Source: DYGT01 sp964607795
GTDB taxonomy: Bacteria; Patescibacteriota; Microgenomatia; UBA8517
Reading direction: 5' to 3'
Length of the DNA: 23,398 nucleotides
Assembly: GCA_964607795.1 (NCBI GenBank)
Contig: CAZSLA010000013.1
Coordinates: forward strand, 1 to 23,398
The notes under the pieces were generated by a model. It did not search any database. It had not been told where the DNA came from and saw nothing but the letters and a program-made list of their open reading frames with translations. A program made the position numbers and the translations under genes. Positions 15,460-22,917 of this stretch are shown piece by piece. Within the stretch, counting starts at the first letter, position 1; every line of letters begins with the position of its first letter.

Positions 15460-15656
15460 GACGATACTTTTGAATACCACAAAGTAAGTTTTTGTTAACC
15501 TAGAAAAAAATACAAAGTTAGTTCCCCAATAACCAATTTCCTCTTAGTTTTTTCAGAAAATTATAACTATCTGTTACCACACGGCCTTGTGAAATTATCT
15601 TCCCTAAATATCCGATAATTCTTGGGTTGCAAAGAGTTGTAAATCTAATTCAATAT
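15460..15656. other. Convergent gap between secA and an ABC-F gene, with a possible decayed coding scrap
   Basis: No classical terminator (GC stem plus U-run) is visible for either flanking gene. A 7-base inverted repeat AATTATC/GATAATT lies near 15594-15622. On the minus strand one frame from about 15630 to a TAA at 15520-15518 stays open and reads protein-like (RIIGYLGKIISQGRVVTDSY, then NFLKKLRGNWLLGN), possibly the tail of a lost gene. I do not recognise it. Confidence 0.3.
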
Positions 15657-17294
15657 TCAGAGTAATGTAACTGTACCTTCAGGCAACTTGATGATTCTAT
15701 TTAGTCCAATATTATTCATAAATTCTTCATCGTGAGATACTAGGAGCATTGAACCTGTATATTCATTTAACATACCGGCTATTGAAGTTCGGGAAGCTAT
15801 ATCCAAATGGTTTGATGGTTCATCTAATACTAAAAAGTTGTGTTTACTCATGGCTAACTTAGCTAGCATAACACGGCTTCTTTCTCCAAAACTTAAGATG
15901 CCAACTGGTTTAAAAACGTCGTTTCCAGAGAAGAGAAATGCACCCAAGAGGGTGCGTAGTTTTTGATCGGAAGCAGCTCCAGCAATTAAACGCATTTCTT
16001 CAAGCACAGTGTTATCAATATTCAAGTCTTCCATTTCTTGTGAGTAATATCCGATGTCAACTTTATTGCCAGTTATACAGCTTCCTTCGTCTGGCTCAAT
16101 CACTCCTGCTATTATTTTAAGTAAAGTGCTTTTTCCTGCTCCCACGGGGCCAATAATGGCGACTTTTTCTCCCCTTAGAATTTCCATGTTTATATTTGAG
16201 TAGTCTAAAGTAATCTCGCCGTACCTTTTTACGAGGTTAGATGTCTTTAATACCTCATATCCGCTTTGAGTTTCTACTTCGAATCCTGTTCTTATAACTT
16301 TTTCTTTTCTCTTCCTTGTGGTCCTGTCAGCTTCTATCTTTGCTATCTTTTTTTGTCTGTCCTTGGAAGTTTTTGAATGAACTCCCGCTCTAAAGCGATT
16401 GGCTTGTTCTTGCAATCTTGTTATTTCGGCATCTGTTCTGATTGCACTTCTTTCTCTTTCCGTGTCCCTCTGTGCTTTTTGTGCCTCATAACTTTTATAA
16501 CCCCCTGTATATGTGAGTGCCCCACGGTCTTCGAGAGACAGCTCTATTACTTTTTCTGTAAAAGCATTAAGAAAAGCAGGTTGGTGAGAAATTACAAGCA
16601 TTGCACCCCTATAACTTCTTAAATAGTCCCCAAGCCAAGCTACAGAATCGGGATCCAAATGGTTTGATGGTTCATCTAAAAGCAGTAAATCAGCGTTGGA
16701 GACAAGAGCTTGTGCTAAAAATAGTTTAGTTTTTTCTCCTCCACTAAGATTCGAAACCATTGTTCCTAGCACGATATTTTCAGGCAAACCCACACCATCA
16801 CGTATTGCTTTGGCATCAGACTCAATTGTATAACCGCCTTTATGCTGGAAGGCTGTTTGGAGTTCCCCGTACTCTTCCAATTCAACTTCTAGGCAATGTC
16901 CATGTTGAGTGAATATTTCTTCTAATTCGTACATTCTTCTCTGGATTACATCAAGACCTCTTGCGTGAAGAAAGTATTCCAAGATAGTGTGCTCTTGATC
17001 TCGGGGAAAAACATTTTCAATTGATTGTGGAACATATGCAATGGTAAGTCCTCGTGCAATTAAAACACTGCCACTATCGGGTTGCTCATCTCCTTTTATC
17101 ACCTCTAGTAAAGTAGTTTTACCCACCCCGTTAGGGCCAACAAGGGCGGCATGCTCACCCTGGGTAATATTTAAGTTAACTCCACTTAAGATTTCATTTT
17201 CTCCTTTGGAGACAGAGACATTATTTAGTGTGAGTATTACTCGGCTGGGTTTTTCACTTGATTCGTTTTTTGAAATAGTTCTTTCAGGTGACAT
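15657..17294 (-). CDS. ABC-F family ATPase (ribosome-associated)
   Basis: The 545-residue protein has two ATP-binding cassettes and no transmembrane part, the ABC-F layout. Domain 1: Walker A GPNGVGKTTL (about 53-62), signature LSGGEKTKL, Walker B LLLLDEPSNHLD, and ISHQ as the switch. A charged linker of about 80 residues follows (ERERSAIRTDAEITRLQEQA, then KTSKDRQKKIAKIEADRTTR), the P-site tRNA interaction region. Domain 2: Walker A GPVGAGKSTL, signature LSFGERSRV, Walker B FLVLDEPSNHLD, LVSHDEEF. ABC-F proteins act at the ribosomal E site in translation control or antibiotic protection; which applies here is not shown. It is divergent from the nucleotidyltransferase-like gene at 17365, and base use is more AT-rich than in the left half of the window. 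Confidence 0.92.
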   Translation of the reverse strand: MSPERTISKNESSEKPSRVILTLNNVSVSKGENEILSGVNLNITQGEHAALVGPNGVGKTTLLEVIKGDEQPDSGSVLIARGLTIAYVPQSIENVFPRDQEHTILEYFLHARGLDVIQRRMYELEEIFTQHGHCLEVELEEYGELQTAFQHKGGYTIESDAKAIRDGVGLPENIVLGTMVSNLSGGEKTKLFLAQALVSNADLLLLDEPSNHLDPDSVAWLGDYLRSYRGAMLVISHQPAFLNAFTEKVIELSLEDRGALTYTGGYKSYEAQKAQRDTERERSAIRTDAEITRLQEQANRFRAGVHSKTSKDRQKKIAKIEADRTTRKRKEKVIRTGFEVETQSGYEVLKTSNLVKRYGEITLDYSNINMEILRGEKVAIIGPVGAGKSTLLKIIAGVIEPDEGSCITGNKVDIGYYSQEMEDLNIDNTVLEEMRLIAGAASDQKLRTLLGAFLFSGNDVFKPVGILSFGERSRVMLAKLAMSKHNFLVLDEPSNHLDIASRTSIAGMLNEYTGSMLLVSHDEEFMNNIGLNRIIKLPEGTVTLL

Positions 17295-17364
17295 AGTGGT
17301 GGTATTTTATCATATTTCTGTGCTATAGGATGATATCTTGGTTTTTAAATGATAGAATACCTGC
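17295..17364. promoter_or_regulatory. Divergent extended -10 promoters of the ABC-F and double-nucleotidyltransferase genes
   Basis: On the minus strand TAAAAT (plus 17304-17309), preceded by TGA as an extended -10, ends 9 bases before the ABC-F ATG. On the plus strand TAGAAT (17353-17358), also preceded by TGA, ends 6 bases before the ATG at 17365. Neither gap has a Shine-Dalgarno sequence. The paired layout suggests the two genes could be co-regulated. Confidence 0.6.
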
Positions 17365-19287
17365 ATGCGGGAAAACGAACAAAGTATAGGTCAAGGTAGC
17401 GAATTTCCAATAACTGATGCACAAAGGGAGTATATGATTCAAAATACTCGAACAGCCTTTGAAGTGGCCAAAACTATAACTAGAAGACAGTCTCCCTTAT
17501 TTCTATATGGGGGCACTATAAGAAATCTATTGCTCGAGGCAAAAACTTCAATTCCTGATTATGATTTCATTGGAGATATTGACCCAGACCAAATTCAAAG
17601 AGATTTCCCCAATTTAGTTATAGGTAGATGGAATGAAGTTCAGACAATGAGGTTGAAGGTGGGAAATACTCTCTATGATTTCACTTGGGCAAAGGATATC
17701 CAAGAAAGGCTTGCTATGGGAGACATAACAATTTCTAACCTGTGTATGACTGAGGATGGGCAAGTAATTGACTACTTTGGAGGTTTGGAATCTCTTGCGA
17801 AAAAGGAGATAAAAATGGTCGATGCAGAAGCAAAAATAGTTAAAGACCCAGTCAGAATTTTGAGGGCCTTTCGATTTGCTGCTGAACTTGGATTTACGAT
17901 TGAAGAATCAACGCTTTCTGCAGCTATCAAAAATGCTTATATGCTTGAAAGTGTCACCGATGTGGATGATGAAATTTGGCAAATATTAACACTTGATCAT
18001 GACATTAGAGCGAAGGTGTTGGGGTTGTTACACCAGTATGGTATTGATCGACATATAACGTATCCAGATAATGTGTTTGAGACGATTAACATATTTGCCA
18101 TAGAGAAGGATATTAGTAGATGTCCTCAGATAGATGAAGTGGCTCGCATGTTTGATACCACCACTTATTTGGTTGGCGGTGCGGTAAGAGATATGATTTG
18201 GAACAAGAAAGTCAACGATCTTGATTTCAAGATTCATATGTCTGTAGAAGAGATAATTAGAATATTAGAGGAAAATGGGTTTACAAGATCGCCGGATTAT
18301 CATACTGCGGAGCATCAATATTATGTTAGTACTTTTGCGGGTGTAGTTGGGGCAGTAATTGGTGGGGTGGACATACATTTATCTCAAGTTGACACTACAG
18401 ACATACCAACATTGATAAGCAGAGGAGATGTGAACTTTAGCTGTTGTGTTTTCAATGTACATACAAAGAGAATTGAAAATCCTGAGAGAATCAGAGAAAT
18501 TAGAAATAAAGAGATAAGATTTGCCAATCCAGAGAATGCAAAAAATGATCCGTTAATAGTTATTAATGCTCTAAAGCAAATTTCTCGCGTTCCAGATGTA
18601 ATAATTCCCGAAGAGACTAGAAATATTATTGAAGAGAGTATCCCAAGAGTGGTGGAGTTTGTGAGAGCAAATCCCAACCTTAGATATATGATAGACGCGG
18701 TTTGTGGAAATTTAAATTCTGAGGAGGTTTATGACATTTTTGGTGGAGATGCACAGGGTATTTTTGAAGGTGTGGAAAGAAAGAAAAGCAGGCTTGTTGT
18801 GTCAAGTCCACAACATACATCTATACCTCTAGCTGAACTTACAGAAGGAGATAAGTTAGAAGTAGCAAGATTATTAAGGGCAGGGTATGGTAAGCATTTT
18901 GATGAATCAAAGGTCTTTTCTGGGAATGTCAACTCGGTGGTAATTCAGCGTGGTGAAAAGGGGATACAATCTTGTTGTTTGGTTGATGGGGAAAGGTTAT
19001 ATTCTGCAGCTGCAAGAGAAGGTACTGATTGGATTGCAATAATCGCTGATCTTGCTAAAAATAATTACAATGTTTGGTGTACAGTGGATTGTTATAATCC
19101 GAAAATACAAGCGTTATGTTCTATTGCTGGTTTAGTTATGGAAACGAAACCCCAAATTGTTCGAAAAATTCTCGAAGCCAAGTCAGAAAAGTATAGAGAC
19201 ATTAGTATTTATGAGCACAATGGGATGCTGGTTTTTAAGAAGAATAATGACCCGGAAAATTATCCGCAAGTATTATTGAGGTCTTAA
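17365..19287 (+). CDS. Tandem tRNA-nucleotidyltransferase-like protein with GNAT-like C-terminal domain
   Basis: The 640-residue protein has two copies of the poly(A) polymerase/CCA-adding head-and-neck module. Module 1 (about 45-195): FLYGGTIRNLLLEAK, DYD at 65-67, GDITISNLCM, IDYFGGLESL, DPVRILRAFRFAAELGFTIE. Module 2 (about 267-430): TYLVGGAVRDMIW, DLD at 285-287, RGDVNFSCCVFNV, NDPLIVINALKQIS. Both keep GG and a DxD-type acid pair, but R-RDFT-NA is altered in each, so either may be inactive. Residues about 490-625 end in YNPKIQALCSIAGLVME, like the N-x-A-x2-LY-x2-GF end of GNAT acetyltransferases; this last call is tentative. I know of no characterised protein with this order. The known family adds CCA or A to RNA 3' ends. 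It abuts the convergent DHH gene with no gap. Confidence 0.75.
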   Translation: MRENEQSIGQGSEFPITDAQREYMIQNTRTAFEVAKTITRRQSPLFLYGGTIRNLLLEAKTSIPDYDFIGDIDPDQIQRDFPNLVIGRWNEVQTMRLKVGNTLYDFTWAKDIQERLAMGDITISNLCMTEDGQVIDYFGGLESLAKKEIKMVDAEAKIVKDPVRILRAFRFAAELGFTIEESTLSAAIKNAYMLESVTDVDDEIWQILTLDHDIRAKVLGLLHQYGIDRHITYPDNVFETINIFAIEKDISRCPQIDEVARMFDTTTYLVGGAVRDMIWNKKVNDLDFKIHMSVEEIIRILEENGFTRSPDYHTAEHQYYVSTFAGVVGAVIGGVDIHLSQVDTTDIPTLISRGDVNFSCCVFNVHTKRIENPERIREIRNKEIRFANPENAKNDPLIVINALKQISRVPDVIIPEETRNIIEESIPRVVEFVRANPNLRYMIDAVCGNLNSEEVYDIFGGDAQGIFEGVERKKSRLVVSSPQHTSIPLAELTEGDKLEVARLLRAGYGKHFDESKVFSGNVNSVVIQRGEKGIQSCCLVDGERLYSAAAREGTDWIAIIADLAKNNYNVWCTVDCYNPKIQALCSIAGLVMETKPQIVRKILEAKSEKYRDISIYEHNGMLVFKKNNDPENYPQVLLRS

Positions 19288-20337
19288 TTATTGTTTCCCT
19301 AATTCGGGGAATGTTTGCCCAATTGTTTTTAAGAGAATTTCCCTTGCTTTATCTATGGATTCCTTAATTATGGTCCCTGCTGCTCCTTTGTGACCCCCAC
19401 CTCTTTCTCCAACTGATTTTGCAATTTTGCTAACATCAAATCTACCTTCATCTCGTGTCCTTAGGCTTACTGTAACAATATTAGGCTTTGCTTCTACTAA
19501 ACTTGCAACTAAATTCCATCCGCTAACAGCTCTTAGCTGGTCAGCAACAAGACCCTCCATAGCATCATTCTTAGAGAGATTTCTCTTTTTTATTTCCTCA
19601 TAAGGAATTACTGATAAAACAACCTGATCGGAAAAGTGTTTCTCGATAGAGGAAAGGGCTAACCCAATCATTTCTACCTCTATTGGCTTTTTATTATTTT
19701 CAAGATCAAATATTAACTTATGATAATTCGGGTTGATTTTGGTAAGCTCTGAAACAATTTGAAAAACCTCTGGAGTAGAACTTAGATACTTAAAGCCTCC
19801 TGTATCAGCGAAAATCCCCATAAATAAACAGATTGCCACATCAGAATCAATTTCAACACCCCAGAGTTTAAAAAGTTCATAAAGGATTTGGCTAGTAGAA
19901 GAGTAGTTTGGCTCAACTAGATTGAGTTTGCTAAACTTAGTATTTGTAACATGGTGATCTATTACAATTGTGTTCATGGTTTTTGGAAAGGTAACGTCAG
20001 CTAACTGCGTAACTTGCGAAGACGAAGAACTATCTAAAATAAGAAACAAATCAAACTGCCCTGGGTTTATCTGTGTGTAATTCTTTGGTTGGATCCAGTC
20101 ACGATTGGGAAGCCCAACCAAACTTTGTGGATATTCGGTGTCTCCAATTATTGGGGTTACATCCTTGCCGATTTTTTTAAGCACAGCAGTCACAGCCAAA
20201 ACTGAACCGATACTATCTGGATCGGGGTATGGATGGCAATGTAATAAAATCTTGTTTGATTTTTGTATGGCTTCAAATATTTTGGGGCCAATTTCCTTTA
20301 TTTGATCTGTCCCAATTTCCTTTATTTGATCTGTCAT
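19288..20337 (-). CDS. DHH/DHHA1 phosphoesterase, NrnA-like nanoRNase or pAp phosphatase
   Basis: Members of this family degrade very short RNAs, pAp or cyclic-dinucleotide products with metal ions. The 349-residue protein shows the DHH motifs in order: HCHPYPDPDSIGS (about 34-46), LILDSSSSSQV, IVIDHHVTNTKF, a GIFADTGGFKYLSS block, and in the DHHA1 part SLRTRDEGRFDVSKIA and GERGGGHKGAAGT. All expected catalytic histidines and aspartates are present. The first 18 residues are an exact peptide duplication (TDQIKEIG twice) made by a 24-base tandem repeat. The start is set by TAAAAT 6 bases upstream. It ends directly against the convergent gene. Confidence 0.92.
   Translation of the reverse strand: MTDQIKEIGTDQIKEIGPKIFEAIQKSNKILLHCHPYPDPDSIGSVLAVTAVLKKIGKDVTPIIGDTEYPQSLVGLPNRDWIQPKNYTQINPGQFDLFLILDSSSSSQVTQLADVTFPKTMNTIVIDHHVTNTKFSKLNLVEPNYSSTSQILYELFKLWGVEIDSDVAICLFMGIFADTGGFKYLSSTPEVFQIVSELTKINPNYHKLIFDLENNKKPIEVEMIGLALSSIEKHFSDQVVLSVIPYEEIKKRNLSKNDAMEGLVADQLRAVSGWNLVASLVEAKPNIVTVSLRTRDEGRFDVSKIAKSVGERGGGHKGAAGTIIKESIDKAREILLKTIGQTFPELGKQ
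20288..20335 (-). repeat. 24-base tandem duplication at the 5' end of the DHH gene
   Basis: Plus positions 20288-20311 and 20312-20335 are identical 24-base units. In the gene they encode TDQIKEIG twice in frame directly after the start Met. The exact identity indicates a recent slippage event or a variable site. Confidence 0.9.
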
Positions 20338-20343
20338 AGGGAT

Positions 20344-20349
20344 ATTTTA
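20344..20349 (-). promoter_or_regulatory. -10 element of the DHH gene
   Basis: On the minus strand TAAAAT ends 6 bases before the ATG at 20337, with no Shine-Dalgarno sequence in the gap. A leaderless transcript is predicted. Confidence 0.55.
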
Positions 20350-20430
20350 ACGCATGAATTGTCTTTAGGCTAGAAAGTGTGGTAAAGTCTTGATTTTCTG
20401 AGAGGATTCTGAAGTTAAGGATGTCGTGAT

Positions 20431-21093
20431 TTAAATTTGTAATTTCAAAAAGTTAATAATTTCTAGAGTAGCTTTTACCCTTTGTTCCAAATCTCCTGTC
20501 AACATTTTCTTCCATAATTCGTCAAAATCTTTGGGCAGTTTCTTTAACTCTCTAATCCTCCTAAAAGCAGTAGTGCTTGGAGGAACAGGTTTGTTGTTAG
20601 TCAAATACAAGCCTTAAACAACAATCCAAAGATTATTTGAAACATTAAAACCTAAGGCTAATTCATCTTTGTTTTTTTGAGCAGACTCAATCTTAATCTT
20701 TGCACTCTCAAGCCATTTTTTAACTCCAGCAATTTCTTTTGGATCAGATTTGTAATTTTCATAAATATTCTTTGCTTCGCGAATTATTTTTTCTGAAATA
20801 TTCTCTTCATCAAAAACCACTTTCGCATCCAACCACTGATATACACACATCGGATTAATTTTCATTTTTTGGATGAATCCATCTACCGTATTTGTTTTTG
20901 TCTCTACTACAACTCCATCAATAATTTCTTCTCTAAAAGGTTCCTTAGATTTTGAAATCAAAAGAATATCCAAGTCCGAGTTTTCAGTTGCCTCATCCCT
21001 TGCAACACTACCCGTAACAAGCAAAGCCAGATTGTTTTTGTTGCTTTCATATACCGAAGTGAGTCTTTCGATAATTTGTTTGTGCTTAGTCAC
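20431..21093 (-). pseudogene. Nucleotidyltransferase-domain gene interrupted by an in-frame TAA
   Basis: From a GTG at 21093 the frame reads TKHKQIIERLTSVYESNKNN, then LLVTGSVARDEATENSDLDI, the GS-x9-DxD core of the DNA polymerase beta-like (MNT/KNT-type) nucleotidyltransferases. An alpha-helical part ends SNNLWIVV before a TAA at 20616-20614. The same frame then continues for 60 codons as GLYLTNNKPVPPSTTAFRRI to a TAA at 20433-20431. The continuation (L-NNKPVPP, then RELKKLPKDF) fits the C-terminus of these proteins, so one codon has become a stop. The product would be a 159-residue truncated enzyme that keeps its catalytic head. The GTG has TATAAT 6 bases upstream. An upstream ATG at 21111 lies before this -10 and is less likely. 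Confidence 0.75.
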
Positions 21094-21116
21094 ACTTGAA
21101 TTATATAACAACCATC
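21094..21116. promoter_or_regulatory. 23-base divergent promoter space
   Basis: One AT-rich element, attatata (21100-21107), serves both directions. It reads TATAAT on the minus strand, 6 bases before the GTG at 21093, and TATATA on the plus strand, 9 bases before the ATG at 21117. There is no ribosome binding site on either side. Confidence 0.6.
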
Positions 21117-21629
21117 ATGAAAGTGGATTATCCCCAAGACACATATTTATATAAAGGAACCAGAGTAGCAAACACTTGGATTAAAACAGATGACGTTAAA
21201 GGTTATTCTCCAATAACCCAGGTTTATGGAATTATCTTTAATGACAAAGGAGAGATTCTAATCTGTCGTGAGTCAAAAGAAGGTCACTGGATTATTCCAG
21301 GAGGTCATCCAGAAAAAGGTGAGTCCATTGAGCAAACCCTAAAACGGGAACTTAATGAGGAAGTTGACGTCGAAATTGGAAACGTAAGGCCTTTAGGAGT
21401 CCAAAAAGTAACTTTTCCTGATAGTCTGGATAAAAACAAAGCAATATACCAAGTTAGGTGTGTGGCAAAACTTGAGAAACTTCTTCCTCAAACCCCAGAC
21501 CCGGCTAACAGCCACACATGGAAAAGAAAATTTGTCCCAGCTGAAGAGATTACAGAATATATTGAATGGGGGAAGACAGGTAAAGCAATGTTTAGAGATG
21601 CAATTAATTTATTTGATTCTTTGAAGTAA
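21117..21629 (+). CDS. Nudix hydrolase
   Basis: Nudix enzymes hydrolyse nucleoside diphosphates linked to another group. The 170-residue protein carries the Nudix box GGHPEKGESIEQTLKRELNE followed by EVDVEI, matching G-x5-E-x7-RE-h-x-EE except that the glycine of the final x-G-h is replaced by aspartate. The metal-binding RE-x2-EE core is intact. The flanking beta strands ITQVYGIIFNDKGEILICRE and AIYQVRCVAKLEK fit the fold. The substrate is unknown. The ATG at 21117 is preferred to a TTG 21 bases earlier, which falls inside the divergent gene's promoter. It is paired divergently with a nucleotidyltransferase. Confidence 0.9.
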   Translation: MKVDYPQDTYLYKGTRVANTWIKTDDVKGYSPITQVYGIIFNDKGEILICRESKEGHWIIPGGHPEKGESIEQTLKRELNEEVDVEIGNVRPLGVQKVTFPDSLDKNKAIYQVRCVAKLEKLLPQTPDPANSHTWKRKFVPAEEITEYIEWGKTGKAMFRDAINLFDSLK

Positions 21630-21761
21630 TATAGTATTTAGGAGATGAATTTCTTGAAAATGTTGAACCTGTCTGGTCTACATTTCTTATGTCAATTCAA
21701 AAAATGCCACTATCCCCAGGAGGGCTGAGGGTTATTTGTTAACAAGTTATACAAGATATTG

Positions 21762-21767
21762 TACTAT
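21762..21767 (+). promoter_or_regulatory. -10 element of the Phd/RelE-type toxin-antitoxin operon
   Basis: TACTAT ends 6 bases before the ATG at 21774, with no Shine-Dalgarno sequence. The preceding gap (21630-21761) holds a short open frame (about 21645-21743) reading FLENVEPVWSTFLMSIQKMP that looks protein-like but is unplaced. Confidence 0.5.
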
Positions 21768-21773
21768 ATTTAT

Positions 21774-22031
21774 ATGCCAAACTTAATCGCAATATCAGAC
21801 GCTCGGGCTAATCTTCCCGAGCTTGTAAATAAAGTAAATAAAAATATGGATCGCGTGGTTATAACTATTAATGGCCAACCTAAGGCCGTTCTTGTAAGTG
21901 AAGAAGAGCTTGAGTCTCTTGAAGAAACCGTAGAAATATTGGCTATACCTGGGGCCTTGGCAAGCATCAAAAAGGGCGAGAAGCAGATTAAAGAAGGAAA
22001 ATTTGTCCGCCTAGAAGACCTGGATAAATAA
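21774..22031 (+). CDS. Phd/YefM-family antitoxin
   Basis: The 85-residue protein has the clear Phd/YefM head: ISDARANLPELVNKVNKNMD then RVVITINGQPKAVLVSEEEL (residues about 6-48), which dimerises and binds operator DNA. A helical C-terminal tail rich in E and K follows, which would neutralise the toxin. The ATG at 21774 is chosen over an in-frame TTG at 21759, because the family begins close to it and the -10 lies between them. The RelE-type toxin gene follows after 4 bases. Confidence 0.9.
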   Translation: MPNLIAISDARANLPELVNKVNKNMDRVVITINGQPKAVLVSEEELESLEETVEILAIPGALASIKKGEKQIKEGKFVRLEDLDK

Positions 22032-22035
22032 ACCC

Positions 22036-22290
22036 ATGGACGTAGTACTTGCCCATGATTCTCAAAAGCAGTATAAACGCCTCCGCAAAGCTGAACAGCA
22101 AAAAATCAAAAAAAGGAGTATGGCCCTGTCGGAGCAGCCTAATGCTGGTAAAAAACTAGAAGGCAAGCTCGCAGGGTTACAGGTAATCCGCGCATGGCCA
22201 TATAGAATTGTTTATTATATTGGTGATGAGAAAAAAATAATATATATTACAGCCATTCTTCGCAGGCAAGGTGCTTATAAACTGAAATGA
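22036..22290 (+). CDS. RelE/ParE-family toxin
   Basis: The 84-residue protein shows the RelE/ParE layout: an N-terminal strand and two helices (SQKQYKRLRKAEQQKIKKRS), KLEGKLAGLQVIRAWPYRIV with the conserved arginine before the tyrosine, then YYIGDEKKIIYITAILRRQG with the terminal basic residues. RelE toxins cleave mRNA on the ribosome; ParE toxins block gyrase. Sequence alone does not separate them here, though the basic C-terminus suits RelE. It starts 4 bases after its antitoxin and overlaps the following membrane-protein ATG by 4 bases. Confidence 0.9.
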   Translation: MDVVLAHDSQKQYKRLRKAEQQKIKKRSMALSEQPNAGKKLEGKLAGLQVIRAWPYRIVYYIGDEKKIIYITAILRRQGAYKLK

Positions 22291-22871
22291 CAGCCAGGAC
22301 GCATGATGTGATTGCTTTTTGTGGCCTCACGACGGTTGCGGCTCTAAATCCCCCGAAAGAAATTACCATACCTACGGTTTTCGCCTGTGTGGTGGGGAAT
22401 ATTGTGGGGAGCCTGATGCCGGACCTGGACCAGGCAACCAACAGGCTGTGGGATTTATTGCCCTGGGGAGATAACTTGGGAAGGATTTTCAGGAGGTTAT
22501 TCTTGGGCCACCGGACACTTTCACATTCTTTTTTGGGAGTCATCATCTTTGATTATGTGCTTTGGAAGTTATTACCCGTTTTTCTGAATCCAAGCTATAT
22601 TAATCCGTTGTTGGTCCAGGATGCCATAATGATCGGCATTGTTTCTCATCTTTTGGCCGATGCCATTACCAAAGACGGTATCCCCTTGTTTTTCCCCATT
22701 CCCGTTAACATCGGTCTTCCGCCGCTTGAGGCTCTGAGGATAAAAACCGGGGGCTTCGTGGAAAAATATGTTGTTATGCCGGCTGCCGCTTTGTATATCT
22801 TTTGGTTTATCGGCAGAAACCAGGAAGTATTTTTGGGCCTTTTGTACTCGATCCAAGCGGGAACAGGCTAG
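22287..22871 (+). CDS. YdjM-like membrane-bound metal-dependent hydrolase family protein (DUF457)
   Basis: The 194-residue protein has an early metal-ligand-like THDVIA, a conserved GSLMPDLDQATN (the LPDLD-type motif), FLGHRTLSHSFLGVIIF (the HR-x2-SHS motif) and SHLLADAITKDGIPLFFPIP, with membrane helices around and after them. This order matches the YdjM/DUF457 family of inner-membrane proteins, whose biochemical role is not established in general. Its ATG overlaps the toxin stop (ATGA), so it is read from the toxin-antitoxin transcript or a hidden promoter. This region returns to the base use of the left part of the window. Confidence 0.85.
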   Translation: MTARTHDVIAFCGLTTVAALNPPKEITIPTVFACVVGNIVGSLMPDLDQATNRLWDLLPWGDNLGRIFRRLFLGHRTLSHSFLGVIIFDYVLWKLLPVFLNPSYINPLLVQDAIMIGIVSHLLADAITKDGIPLFFPIPVNIGLPPLEALRIKTGGFVEKYVVMPAAALYIFWFIGRNQEVFLGLLYSIQAGTG

Positions 22872-22917
22872 AGCGTGTATTGACGGCATTGCCAGGACAG
22901 GATAAGGTAAAACTGCA

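Noticed and set aside
21759..21773. TTG start giving five extra residues on the Phd-type antitoxin
   Set aside because: The added residues are encoded by the -10 element itself; ATG at 21774 fits the family start.
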